Positions 10,308-18,659 of a stretch of DNA of 64,000 nt are shown here, piece after piece. Every line of letters starts with the position of its first letter. Positions within the stretch are counted from its first letter, which is position 1. Below the pieces are notes generated by a model, which did no database searches, was not told the origin of the DNA, and saw only the letters and a program-made list of their open reading frames with translations. Origin of the DNA: Halomonas sp. HAL1. Lineage in GTDB: Bacteria > Pseudomonadota > Gammaproteobacteria > Pseudomonadales > Halomonadaceae. A program made the translations under genes and the position numbers. The stretch covers positions 1,674,001 through 1,738,000 of the forward strand of contig NZ_CP130610.1 in NCBI RefSeq assembly GCF_030544485.1, read 5' to 3'.

Positions 10308-11351
10308 ATGTCGTTACGAAAATCTACCCGTATCAATAAATACATTAGTGAAAGTGGAATGTGCTCTCGCCGTGAAGCAGACCGCTTTGTGGAGCAGGGC
10401 AACGTGTGGATTAACGGCCGTCGTGCCACTACCGGCGACCAGGTGGTGGCGGGGGATCTGGTCAAGGTCAATGGACAGGAGATCGAGCCACAGGAAGAGG
10501 AGGATCTGGTTCTTATTGCGCTGAACAAGCCGGTGGGCATCGTTAGCACCACCGAGTCCAGCGAAAAAGACAATATCGTTGAGTTTGTAAAACACGGCAC
10601 GCGTATCTTTCCTATTGGGCGGCTCGACAAAGACTCCCAGGGGCTGATCTTTTTAACCAATAACGGCGATCTGGTTAACAAGATTCTGCGCGCCAATAAC
10701 AACCACGAAAAAGAGTATCAGGTGACGGTGAACAAGCCGATCACCGACGAGTTTGTCGAGGGCATGCAAGGCGGTGTGCCGATTCTTGGCAAGGTGACCA
10801 AGCGCTGCAAGGTGCAAAAAGAGTCCACCTTTGTATTCACCATTACCTTGGTTCAGGGGCTCAATCGGCAAATTCGCCGTATGTGCGAGTACTTCGGCTA
10901 TGAAGTTACCCAGCTAATTCGCACGCGCATTATGAATGTGCCCCTTAAAGGCTTGGCCCTGGGGGATTGGCGCGATCTCACCCCTAAAGAGATCGACACC
11001 ATTATCGCGCTGACCGAAAAATCAGAAGCCGTGCCGGAGAAGAAGAGTAAAGCTAAGCCGGAAAGGCCCAACTACAGCTCAGGCGCAGGAAAGGCAAAGC
11101 CGCCTTCCGCAAAAGGGCGACCGGCCAAAGCGGGCGCGAAGGCTGCTGGGCCTAAACCGTCTCCCAAAGGTAAAAAAGCCGCCAGCGGAAAAGTCAGTGG
11201 AAAAACAGGTACCGGCCCGAAAGGCGGCGTGTCAGGTAAGCCGCAACCCAAGGGCAAAGCCCCCGGCAAGCCTGGTGCTAAAGGTAAGCCCGTTGGTAAA
11301 GGCCGCGGTAAGCCAGCGGTGGGCGGCAAACCTTCTCAGCGACGTAAGTAG
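10308..11351 (+). CDS. rluF: 23S rRNA pseudouridine(2604) synthase RluF
   Basis: Pseudouridine synthase of the RsuA/RluB/E/F family modifying U2604 (and U35 of tRNA-Tyr in E. coli). An S4 RNA-binding domain ([19 protein letters not shown], about 7-65) precedes the catalytic domain with [15 protein letters not shown], whose Asp at about residue 106 is the nucleophile, and the [12 protein letters not shown] block. Near-collinear match to the E. coli protein from memory. The last about 95 residues form a low-complexity tail rich in Lys, Gly, Pro and Ala, probably disordered and RNA-binding; E. coli RluF has a shorter basic tail. ATG 10308. Confidence 0.92.
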   Translation: MSLRKSTRINKYISESGMCSRREADRFVEQGNVWINGRRATTGDQVVAGDLVKVNGQEIEPQEEEDLVLIALNKPVGIVSTTESSEKDNIVEFVKHGTRIFPIGRLDKDSQGLIFLTNNGDLVNKILRANNNHEKEYQVTVNKPITDEFVEGMQGGVPILGKVTKRCKVQKESTFVFTITLVQGLNRQIRRMCEYFGYEVTQLIRTRIMNVPLKGLALGDWRDLTPKEIDTIIALTEKSEAVPEKKSKAKPERPNYSSGAGKAKPPSAKGRPAKAGAKAAGPKPSPKGKKAASGKVSGKTGTGPKGGVSGKPQPKGKAPGKPGAKGKPVGKGRGKPAVGGKPSQRRK

Positions 11352-11377
11352 CTCCTCCTTCTTCAAGAGTCCCCACT

Positions 11378-11653
11378 GTGATCCCAATCGTCGCTTTTTA
11401 CGCTGTGGTTAGCATGCTCGCTTACATTACCTACGCCATCGACAAAAAGTCGGCTATCAATAACCGCCGTCGAGTGAGCGAGAAAACGTTACATCTGCTT
11501 GGGGTAGTGGGTGGCTGGCCGGGTGCGTTCCTGGCTCAACAGCGGCTGCGGCATAAAACCCAGAAAACCGCCTTCCAGGCTACGTTCTGGCTGACGGTTG
11601 TTGTAAATCTGGCCTGTGCGGGGTGGCTAACGGTTTCATTGAACCTCATTTAG
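11378..11653 (+). CDS. DUF1294 small membrane protein
   Basis: A 91-residue protein with two predicted membrane helices (about 3-19 and 68-88) and the family core YAIDKKSAINNRRRVSEKTL...GGWPGAFLAQ...RHKTQKTAFQ. DUF1294 domains often follow a cold-shock domain in longer proteins; here the domain stands alone. Function unknown. Start is GTG at 11378, 26 bases after rluF. It converges with trpG (18-bp gap) with no obvious terminator between them. Confidence 0.85.
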   Translation: MIPIVAFYAVVSMLAYITYAIDKKSAINNRRRVSEKTLHLLGVVGGWPGAFLAQQRLRHKTQKTAFQATFWLTVVVNLACAGWLTVSLNLI

Positions 11654-11671
11654 CCACCCTATGCTGCGTGC

Positions 11672-12352
11672 CTACGCTCTGGCTTGATCGTTGGGCGCGA
11701 AAAGAAAGTTGGCTATCAACTCCTTACCGCCTTCGGTCGCGAACGATTCAGGGTGGAATTGAATGCCGTGAATCGGGTACTCCCGGTGCTTAACGCCCAT
11801 TAGTTCGAATTCACCCATTGCCTGCCAGCGGCTGCGCTGTTCAAAATTATCCGCTTCCAGGGCACCCACGGTGGCGGTTACTTCCAGGCACTCGGGTAAA
11901 GTGGTCGCATCGGCAATCAGTGAGTGATAACGCATCACTTCAAGCTGGTCAGGCACGCCGTTAAACACCGAGCGATTGTCGTGATTGATCGGGCTAATCT
12001 TACCGTGCATAGGTAGCGGCGCTTTAACTACCTTGCCGCCGAACACATGCACGATGCCCTGCATGCCCAGGCAAACCCCCAGCAGCGGGGTGGTCTTACC
12101 CAGTTTTTCTATTACCTCGGCGCACACGCCAAAGTAGCGTGGGTCATCCGGCGAGCCGGGGCCGGGGGAAATAATGATGCGATCCGGCGCCAGCGCCTCA
12201 ATGGCGTGGAAATCGATCTGGTCGTTGCGTTTAACGATGATCTTAAAATAAGGCAACCCGTCGCGATTCTTCTCAGTGGTCAAGATTTCACCAATAAACT
12301 GGTAAAGATTATAGGTGAAGGAGTCGTAGTTATCGATGATCAGCACCTTCAT
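11672..12352 (-). CDS. trpG: Anthranilate synthase glutamine amidotransferase subunit (TrpG)
   Basis: Class I glutamine amidotransferase delivering ammonia to TrpE, 226 residues. Opening MKVLIIDNYDSFTYNL and the oxyanion strand ISPGPGSPDDP are typical; the nucleophile is C94 in LLGVCLGMQG and the triad is completed by H200 and E202 in FHPESFATEG. Its ATG overlaps the trpE stop by four bases, so the pair is probably translationally coupled. TrpG and PabA are hard to tell apart by sequence; the TrpR-controlled context favours tryptophan synthesis. Confidence 0.9.
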   Translation of the reverse strand: MKVLIIDNYDSFTYNLYQFIGEILTTEKNRDGLPYFKIIVKRNDQIDFHAIEALAPDRIIISPGPGSPDDPRYFGVCAEVIEKLGKTTPLLGVCLGMQGIVHVFGGKVVKAPLPMHGKISPINHDNRSVFNGVPDQLEVMRYHSLIADATTLPECLEVTATVGALEADNFEQRSRWQAMGEFELMGVKHREYPIHGIQFHPESFATEGGKELIANFLFAPNDQARA

Positions 12353-13767
12353 GCGGGGCTCTCCATATCCGTGCTCATAAAAGGGGCCAGGGCCTTGCGA
12401 GTGCCAGCGAACTTGCGGCGAATCTCTTCGTACTCATCCTCGGCGTTGCTATCGAACACGTTGCCGCCGCAGGTTTGTACGTAGGCGCGCTCGCCGTTCA
12501 CAAACACCGTGCGAATGGGGATGGCAAAGGTGCAGTCGCCGTTAAACGAGAACTGGCCCACCGCACCGCCATAGGGACCGCGCCCGTCGGTTTCCAGATC
12601 ATCGATAATCTTCATTGCCTCGATCTTGGGCGCGCCGGTGAGCGTGCCCGCCGGGAAGTTACTCGCCAGAGCGGTGAACATGTCTTCGCCTTCGGCAATA
12701 ATCCCGACAATTTCGCTGGAGATATGCTGTACGTGGCTAAAGCGCTTGATATCCATCAGGCTGCGCACTTTTACCGTGCCAAACTGGGCCACCCGGCCAA
12801 TATCGTTGCGGTGCAGATCCACAATCATATTGTGCTCGGCGATCTCCTTGGGGTCGTTGAGCAGCGCCCGGGCGAGCTGAGTGTCTTCCTGGGGCGTTTG
12901 GCCGCGGAGGGTGGTGCCTGCCAGCGGGAAGGTTTCCATCTCACCCTGGCGCAGGCGGAACAGTAGCTCCGGGCTTGCGCCGATCAGCTTCTGCTCGCCG
13001 AATTTGACGTAGTACATTTGGGGTGACGGATTGATGGTGCGTAGTTGGTCATAAAGGGCCAGCGTGTCGCCTTGAATGCGAAAGCGCTTTTTAAAGCCGA
13101 CCTCGCACTGAAACACCTTGCCGTCGATGATGTCTTGCTTCACCTTGGCGACCGCCTCGGCGTGCTCGGCTTTGCTCATGGTGTCGCCCAGCGCGGTAAT
13201 GTGCAGTGGGCCTGCGGGTTCTTCGTCGGCGTCTATCAGGGTTTGCAGGAAGTCGTAACGGCTATTGTCGTAGTAGAAGTAGGTAACCTCCCCGGTCATT
13301 TTGTCGAGGATCAGGCCGTCTTTATACAGCCCAAAGCGGAAGGTATCGAAGTCGTCGCTGGCTTTTAGGGTCAGCGAGGGCTCGAAGTACTGCATCGCGT
13401 CGTAACCTAGGTAGCCGCTTAAGCCACCCGCGTACTTACGCGAAATAATATTTTGGGGGATCAGGCTACGCAGTAGTTCATAAGGGTTATCGCTTGGGTA
13501 CTCGTTTGCATTGCCGTTACGGTCTTCGATAGTTAGCGTGTTGCCATTGGCATACAGCGTGTATTCGGGGTCGAAGCCGATGATCGAGTGGCGTGCAATA
13601 TGGCTATCTTCGCCAAGCGACTCCAGCATGTAGCAGGTATCAAACTGCCGGTCGATTTTTTGAAACAGGGCAAAGAAGTCGCAGTCCGCCGCCAGCGTCA
13701 CGTAGTGTGGTTTGCGTGGCAGCGTAAACGGCTGCGGGCTCGAGGCATGCGTATTGGCAATGGTCAT
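12349..13767 (-). CDS. trpE: Anthranilate synthase component I (TrpE)
   Basis: Chorismate-using enzyme making anthranilate with TrpG, 472 residues. The N-terminal half carries CYMLESLGEDSHIARHSIIG; its LES (48-50) is the motif that binds feedback tryptophan in TrpE. The catalytic half has FPLAGTTLRG, DLHRNDIGRV, FPAGTLTGAPKIEAM and a C-terminal YVQTCGGNVFDSN block. It overlaps trpR upstream and trpG downstream by four bases each. No trpD, C, B or A is nearby, so this may be a separate or second anthranilate synthase locus. PabB is less likely given LES and context. Confidence 0.88.
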   Translation of the reverse strand: MTIANTHASSPQPFTLPRKPHYVTLAADCDFFALFQKIDRQFDTCYMLESLGEDSHIARHSIIGFDPEYTLYANGNTLTIEDRNGNANEYPSDNPYELLRSLIPQNIISRKYAGGLSGYLGYDAMQYFEPSLTLKASDDFDTFRFGLYKDGLILDKMTGEVTYFYYDNSRYDFLQTLIDADEEPAGPLHITALGDTMSKAEHAEAVAKVKQDIIDGKVFQCEVGFKKRFRIQGDTLALYDQLRTINPSPQMYYVKFGEQKLIGASPELLFRLRQGEMETFPLAGTTLRGQTPQEDTQLARALLNDPKEIAEHNMIVDLHRNDIGRVAQFGTVKVRSLMDIKRFSHVQHISSEIVGIIAEGEDMFTALASNFPAGTLTGAPKIEAMKIIDDLETDGRGPYGGAVGQFSFNGDCTFAIPIRTVFVNGERAYVQTCGGNVFDSNAEDEYEEIRRKFAGTRKALAPFMSTDMESPA

Positions 13768-14060
13768 GGTGCATCGTTCCGTGAAGAAGCTTGTGAAGAG
13801 GGTAGCGGTGTTGAAGCGTGCAAGGTGGACAACGCGCGCGAACCCCGGGAAACCGTGGCGATACCCACCCCTAGGGTTTCGGCAATTTTGCGGTGCGGCA
13901 CCCCTTCGCGCAGCAGCTTAAAAATCTGTAGGCGTTTACTGATTTCTTGATACTCTGCGGGAGTCAGCAGGTCGGCCAGTGCTGCGTCCATTGCCTCGGG
14001 TGAGTCTATGGCGAGCAAGTGGCGAATAAGCTCAGCCTGGTAGTGATCGTTTGTCGTCAT
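13764..14060 (-). CDS. trpR: Trp operon repressor family protein (TrpR)
   Basis: Small all-helical tryptophan-sensing repressor. The core LTPAEYQEISKRLQIFKLL...HRKIAETLGVGIATVSRGSRAL contains the helix-turn-helix and the IATxxRGS signature of TrpR (E. coli GAGIATITRGSNSL). From ATG 14060 it has 98 residues; an in-frame ATG at 14099 would give 111, and neither start has a good ribosome site. YerC-type TrpR-like proteins are the alternative, but the RGS-x-AL end and the trp operator upstream favour TrpR. The gene overlaps trpE as ATGA, so repressor and target are in one autoregulated unit. Confidence 0.86.
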   Translation of the reverse strand: MTTNDHYQAELIRHLLAIDSPEAMDAALADLLTPAEYQEISKRLQIFKLLREGVPHRKIAETLGVGIATVSRGSRALSTLHASTPLPSSQASSRNDAP

Positions 14061-14114
14061 GTTGTAAAGGTAAGTTGTGAAACCATCGAAGAATGCCATC
14101 GGTTAATAAGTAAT

Positions 14115-14136
14115 GTACTAGCGTACTAGTACGCTA
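14115..14136 (-). promoter_or_regulatory. Predicted TrpR operator
   Basis: Bases 14115-14132 match the E. coli trp operator at 14 of 18 positions, including both CTAG half-site cores at the same 8-bp offset (14118 and 14126). Overlapping it, 14119-14136 is a perfect 18-bp palindrome. On the minus strand a TTGACT (-35-like) lies at 14157-14152, which would put the operator over the -10 region of the trpR promoter. The site is also in front of the divergent antiporter gene. Confidence 0.75.
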
Positions 14137-14186
14137 CATTATTGCTCAGGGAAGTCAAGCAGCTCGTTCTATTTTGAGGAAACACG

Positions 14187-16073
14187 ATGACCGGCTATTT
14201 TATTCAAGCCTTTATTTATCTTGTCGCCGCGGTAATTGCGGTTCCCCTTGCCAAACGGTTTGGGCTGGGCTCGGTACTGGGTTATTTGGTCGCCGGGGTA
14301 GTGATTGGCCCGATCCTGGGGCTGGTGGGCCAGGAAACCACCACTATTCAGCATTTTGCCGAGTTTGGCGTGGTCATGATGCTATTTTTGGTCGGCATGG
14401 AGCTTGATCCCAAGGGCCTTTGGGCGATGCGGGTGAGGCTGATCGGGCTAGGTGGGCTTCAGGTTGTGCTAACCGCTGCTGCAGGCACCGCTATTGCTTT
14501 GTGGCTAGGGCTAGTGATGCAAACTGCCCTGGCGGTGGGGCTCATTTTTGCGCTCTCTTCCACGGCGATTGTGCTGCAAACGTTGAACGAGAAGGGGCTT
14601 GCCAAAACCGAAGGGGGCCGCAGCGCCTTTTCGGTGCTGCTGTTCCAGGATATTGCCGTTATTCCCATGCTGGCGCTAATTCCGCTGCTGGCACTTCCCG
14701 AGTTAATGGGCGGCGTTAGCGATGATGGACACGCCAGCTTAAGCCTGGTCGCACACTTGCCCGGCTGGGCACATGCCTTGGTGGTCGTGGCGGCCATCGC
14801 GAGCGTGATAGCGGCAGGCTACTATTTAGTGCCCCTGCTGTTTCGCTATGTGATTAGTTCTGGCCTGCGCGAAGTATTTACCGCCACGGCCCTGATGCTG
14901 GTCATCGGCATTGCCGCGCTAATGAGTTTGGTTAATTTATCGCCCGCCCTCGGCGCGTTCCTGGCCGGGGTGGTACTTGCCAACAGCGAATTTAAACACG
15001 AGTTGGAAGCCAATATTGAGCCCTTCAAAGGCCTACTGTTGGGGTTGTTCTTTATTACCGTGGGGGCAGGTATTAATTTCTCGGTGCTGGCGGCCGAGTG
15101 GGGCACGGTTCTCTCGTTAGGCGTGGCCGTGATCGTGGTAAAAGGCGTGATTCTGCTCGGTTTAGCACTGCTGTTTCGAGTGCGTGGCAGCAATGGCTGG
15201 CTATTCACCCTGGGCCTTGCCCAGGCAGGTGAATTTGGTTTTGTGCTGCTGACCTATAGCGTTCAAAACAGCGTGATTCCTACCGATATCTCCCAGGTAC
15301 TTTCGTTAGTCGTGGCGTTATCGATGTTTTTAACACCGCTACTGTTTATTGCTTACGACCGGTTGGTTCTGCCGCGCTACCGCAGTGCCAAGAACGACGA
15401 CCGGGAAGCTGATGCAATAGAAGAGCAGGCCCCGGTGATCGTTGCGGGCGTAGGGCGGTTTGGACAAATTATTTGTCGCCTGCTGCGCGCCAATAATATT
15501 CCTATTGTGGCACTGGACCATGAGATCGAACAGATTGAAAACCTGCGCAAAATTAACATCAAAAGCTACTTTGGCGACGCTAGCCGCTCCGATTTGCTCG
15601 AAACCGCTGGTATCGAGCATGCCCGGTTAATCGTTATTGCCTTGGACGACCGCGACCGCGCTGTGCACATGGTCAAGCATGTGAAGCAGTACTATCCGCA
15701 TGTCTGGGTGCTAGCCCGCGCCTTTGATCGCGGCCATGGCTATCAACTGCGAGAAGCAGGGGCTGATGACGTTGTCAGTGAAACCTACCACTCCGCATTG
15801 GAATTGGGCGGCCATGCGCTAACGGCGATGGGTGTTCACCCCATGCGGGCCAAGCAAATGACCTGGGCGTTTGTGCAAAATGAGGATGCCCATGAGGACG
15901 AGCTGTTTGAAGCCTGGAAGGAGATCGAGGGGAGTATTAGCTTCAGCCCCCGCTACGGCGAGCTGTTTATGAAGCTGGAAGAAGCGCTGAACAGTGCGAT
16001 GCAACAAGAGTGGCACGAGCCCCAGCGCGAAGACGTACCGATCTGGACGCCACCTGAAGAGGGTAAGCAATGA
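14187..16073 (+). CDS. Monovalent cation:proton antiporter-2 (CPA2) family, Kef-type
   Basis: Inner-membrane K+ (or Na+)/H+ antiporter of 628 residues. About 12-13 membrane helices fill residues 1-385, with LGYLVAGVVIGP, FLVGMELDP, LSSTAIVLQTLNEKG, LLFQDIAVIP and LGAFLAGVVLANS typical of KefB/KefC. An RCK-N (TrkA-N) domain follows (about 410-525) with the nucleotide-binding GVGRFGQIICRLL and FGDASRSDLL. The C-terminal about 80 residues are acidic. KefB and KefC are gated by glutathione adducts and aided by KefG/F, but no kefG/F is adjacent here, so the exact subtype is open. TTT-rich leader with GAGGAAA before ATG 14187. Confidence 0.88.
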   Translation: MTGYFIQAFIYLVAAVIAVPLAKRFGLGSVLGYLVAGVVIGPILGLVGQETTTIQHFAEFGVVMMLFLVGMELDPKGLWAMRVRLIGLGGLQVVLTAAAGTAIALWLGLVMQTALAVGLIFALSSTAIVLQTLNEKGLAKTEGGRSAFSVLLFQDIAVIPMLALIPLLALPELMGGVSDDGHASLSLVAHLPGWAHALVVVAAIASVIAAGYYLVPLLFRYVISSGLREVFTATALMLVIGIAALMSLVNLSPALGAFLAGVVLANSEFKHELEANIEPFKGLLLGLFFITVGAGINFSVLAAEWGTVLSLGVAVIVVKGVILLGLALLFRVRGSNGWLFTLGLAQAGEFGFVLLTYSVQNSVIPTDISQVLSLVVALSMFLTPLLFIAYDRLVLPRYRSAKNDDREADAIEEQAPVIVAGVGRFGQIICRLLRANNIPIVALDHEIEQIENLRKINIKSYFGDASRSDLLETAGIEHARLIVIALDDRDRAVHMVKHVKQYYPHVWVLARAFDRGHGYQLREAGADDVVSETYHSALELGGHALTAMGVHPMRAKQMTWAFVQNEDAHEDELFEAWKEIEGSISFSPRYGELFMKLEEALNSAMQQEWHEPQREDVPIWTPPEEGKQ

Positions 16074-16396
16074 AACAAAAAAGTTAGCAACAAGAAGGTA
16101 ACTGCCAAACTTTTAAAATAGGCGGGTCGTGGGAAAACCTCCATTGTTGACTTACTAAGACAAGCATCGACGACTTGAACAACGCCTGACAATCGATGAG
16201 GTGATGCCCCGATTAATCGCTATCCGAGGTCATTGGACAGTCTAACAACCCGCAATTAGACGCTACTAGAGACAAGCTATAGATACCTCCTTGCTGTGGG
16301 GACAGTAGAGCGGACAGCTTCCATTACTGAATTATTCAGTAGGCATTGAGCGCGCATTTGCCGCTGATGAAAACAAGCGCAAATATTGAGGCGATA
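16074..16396. other. Intergenic, no gene recognised
   Basis: 323 bases between the antiporter and a LysE-type exporter on the other strand. All frames are broken by stops; short open stretches (for example ending KRKY-stop at about 16387) are too short to name. No terminator hairpin with a T-run and no convincing promoter was seen. It could be decayed coding DNA. Confidence 0.3.
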
Positions 16397-17017
16397 TTAC
16401 CCTGCCGGGCGTCGCATAACGGTCATCAATAACCCGGCACCAAACAAGCTACCGGCGCCGCAGCGGTGTAGCAGTCGCCGAAACTTGGCGGTCATTAGTT
16501 GTCGGCTAGTCGTCGACAACAGTGTGTAGCCGAGATCCGAGATAACACCCATTATAAGAAACGTAGCAAATAAAATTGCCAACTGCGGCGCTAAGGGCTG
16601 AGTTTGGTTAATAAACTGCGGCATGAACGCCATGAAAAACAGAATGCTTTTGGGATTTAGGAGTGTCACCCAAAATGCTTTCGCGGTGCCTTGTTTGACG
16701 TTGGCTTCCGAGGTTTCCAGGTCGTTCAATTGGCCGGATTCATGCCACATTTTAATACCCAAATAAAGCAGATAGAGAACCCCTAGCCATTTAACGATGG
16801 CGAATAGATTCGCCGATGCCATCAGCAGAGCGCCGACGCCTGCAAACGAGAGTGACATGGCCACCAGATCACCTAAGAAAAAGCCGGGCAACATTGCCAA
16901 TGCGGCTTTGCGGCCTTGATTGATACCGGTCGTTACCAACAGGGCAACGGCGGGGCCGGGAGATGCGATGATCAAAAACGACGCCAGCACAAATGATAAC
17001 CAAAGCTCAATCGACAT
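16397..17017 (-). CDS. LysE/RhtB family amino-acid exporter
   Basis: Inner-membrane exporter of 206 residues with about six helices. The signature N-terminus FLIIASPGPAVALLVTTGINQGRKAAL and the mid-protein LLNPKSILFFMAFMPQFI are diagnostic of the RhtB/LysE family, which exports amino acids such as homoserine, threonine or leucine. Substrate cannot be told from sequence. It stands alone, with 186 bases to the next gene upstream, and is a distant paralogue of the exporter at 42471. Confidence 0.9.
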   Translation of the reverse strand: MSIELWLSFVLASFLIIASPGPAVALLVTTGINQGRKAALAMLPGFFLGDLVAMSLSFAGVGALLMASANLFAIVKWLGVLYLLYLGIKMWHESGQLNDLETSEANVKQGTAKAFWVTLLNPKSILFFMAFMPQFINQTQPLAPQLAILFATFLIMGVISDLGYTLLSTTSRQLMTAKFRRLLHRCGAGSLFGAGLLMTVMRRPAG

Positions 17018-17203
17018 AGCGTTAAACTTCCAATTGTTGAATTATTGACTATATCTTGCGTCACTAGCGGCTCAGCTTGAGCGTTCGTGCCCCTGGAGCG
17101 ACAAAATGCCAACCGTCTATGCAATGACGCGATAGTCTGGGAGGAATAGCCGTAGCTATTTTTAATGTAATCATTAACGCATTTTTTTTGAAAAAAATGA
17201 AAT

Positions 17204-17761
17204 TCAAAACGGCAAGTGCAACGAGGCGCTTAGCATAGTGAGGTGTTCAAGTGTGGGGGAGTTGATACGTTCGTATTCCAGCCGGCTAACAAGCCGATTG
17301 ACCGTTACGGTGGCACCGAAGCCTTGCAGCATCGCGGTGCCACTTTCATCGGCACCTTCCACATCGCTTTCACCGCGCCATTCGGTGATGCCGGACTTCG
17401 CATAGACGCTAAAGGCGCCCATGCGAACACCGGCGACAATGGCGCCGCCTAAACTTAAGGTATCCATAATCAGCGGATTAACACTGGACGAGGTGGAGAT
17501 TTCTTCGCTTTCCCGGTAGGCGATTTCCGCGCCAATATCCAGTTGAGGAAGCCGCCAGGGGCTGAAGCCAGCTGTTACGCGGAAGCCGCTGGAGTAGTTG
17601 TCCAGGCTTTGCAGGTCGCTACCTTCCAGGATAACGCCGTTTTCTAGCTGCATAAGTTCGCTGTCGGGGGCGGTATAAGCCATCACCGGCGGGTTATCGT
17701 CGGCGTAGCTGCTAAACCAGGGAACAGAACAGCACAGCAGAGTAATTGCCAAGCGTTTCAT
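17204..17761 (-). CDS. Predicted small outer-membrane beta-barrel protein
   Basis: A 185-residue exported protein with a signal peptide (MKRLAITLLCCSVPWFSSYA) and a barrel-like pattern of alternating hydrophobic residues (SGFRVTAGFSPW, LDIGAEIAYRES, AIVAGVRMGAFSVYAKSGITEW, GFGATVTVNRLVSRLEYERI). The last residue is Phe, the usual terminal signal for outer-membrane insertion, and the pattern suggests an eight-stranded OmpA/OmpX-like barrel. Start at 17761 is preferred because GAGAA is suitably spaced; an in-frame ATG at 17767 overlaps that site. Function unknown. Confidence 0.7.
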   Translation of the reverse strand: MKRLAITLLCCSVPWFSSYADDNPPVMAYTAPDSELMQLENGVILEGSDLQSLDNYSSGFRVTAGFSPWRLPQLDIGAEIAYRESEEISTSSSVNPLIMDTLSLGGAIVAGVRMGAFSVYAKSGITEWRGESDVEGADESGTAMLQGFGATVTVNRLVSRLEYERINSPTLEHLTMLSASLHLPF

Positions 17762-17828
17762 TGGCATTTCTCGTACACCTATTGTCGTATACGTATGGGT
17801 AGAGAAAGAAAAGCTATTCCTAATCAGG

Positions 17829-18653
17829 TTAGCAACTGACTTGGATTTCCACCACTTTAATTGCGCCGTTGGCTAGGTTATCGACTAAATTTTTACTCAT
17901 GGTGATAAAGCGCTCGCCGAACACCCACTTGGGGGAGAGCACCGCTTGGCGTGGCGTCTGCTCTTTTTGGCGCTGACGTTGGCGCCACTCCAAGGCTATT
18001 TCGCTCCAATCTTCAACATGTTCAAGCACAAAGCCGCCCGTTTCGAGCAAATGGGTTAATGACGTTAAGGTCAGTAGGTGCGAGTGCTCAGGAGAAGCCG
18101 CCCATGGCACTGGGTAGTGAAGCTGTGCCACGTGGGGGCCGCTGACCACTTCATGCATGACTAGCTGCCCGCCTGGGCGCAGAATCCGTCGGCTTTCTGC
18201 GATTACCCCGGCTGCGTCAGGCATATTCATCAGGCTGTGTTGAAACAGCACGGCATCAAAACTGTTATCCGCAAACGGCAGGGCACTGGCACTGCCGGTG
18301 ACCCAGGCAAGTGGTGGTGCGTTAGGTTGGTTAACTCGTGAACTCAGCGCTCTATTTAACGCACTAAACCCATGAGTAATATCCAGCCCGGTCATTTGAA
18401 ACCCTAGCGCCGCGCCTTGGCGCATTAATCCACCTAGCCCAGCGCCGATATCCAGCACTTTGCCGTGGGTGTCAGGGTTAAGTCGTTCAAGCAGCCGAGT
18501 AGAGGCCGCCACGCCGCCAATATGCAGCTGATCCAGCGGGGCGAGTTGGTGCAGCGTGGGGCCGTCCGGGTAGTGGGCATCTATTTGTGCCAGCACCTCA
18601 TCAGCGCGCAGGGCGCGCTGATAGTGATCCACTAAATGGTTGGGGCTGGTCAT
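17829..18653 (-). CDS. Class I SAM-dependent methyltransferase
   Basis: 274-residue methyltransferase with motif I VLDIGAGLGGLMRQGA (about 67-82), motif II MTGLDIT, and post-motifs DAVLFQHSLMNMPD and RRILRPGGQLVMHE. The preceding LDQLHIGGVAASTRLLE resembles the segment before motif I in UbiE-like and glycine/sarcosine methyltransferase-type enzymes; betaine synthesis would be of interest in a halophile, but there is no direct support. It begins six bases after the acyl-CoA synthetase gene, so the two are probably co-transcribed at the end of the liu cluster. Substrate unknown. Confidence 0.78.
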   Translation of the reverse strand: MTSPNHLVDHYQRALRADEVLAQIDAHYPDGPTLHQLAPLDQLHIGGVAASTRLLERLNPDTHGKVLDIGAGLGGLMRQGAALGFQMTGLDITHGFSALNRALSSRVNQPNAPPLAWVTGSASALPFADNSFDAVLFQHSLMNMPDAAGVIAESRRILRPGGQLVMHEVVSGPHVAQLHYPVPWAASPEHSHLLTLTSLTHLLETGGFVLEHVEDWSEIALEWRQRQRQKEQTPRQAVLSPKWVFGERFITMSKNLVDNLANGAIKVVEIQVSC

Positions 18654-18659
18654 TGCGCG

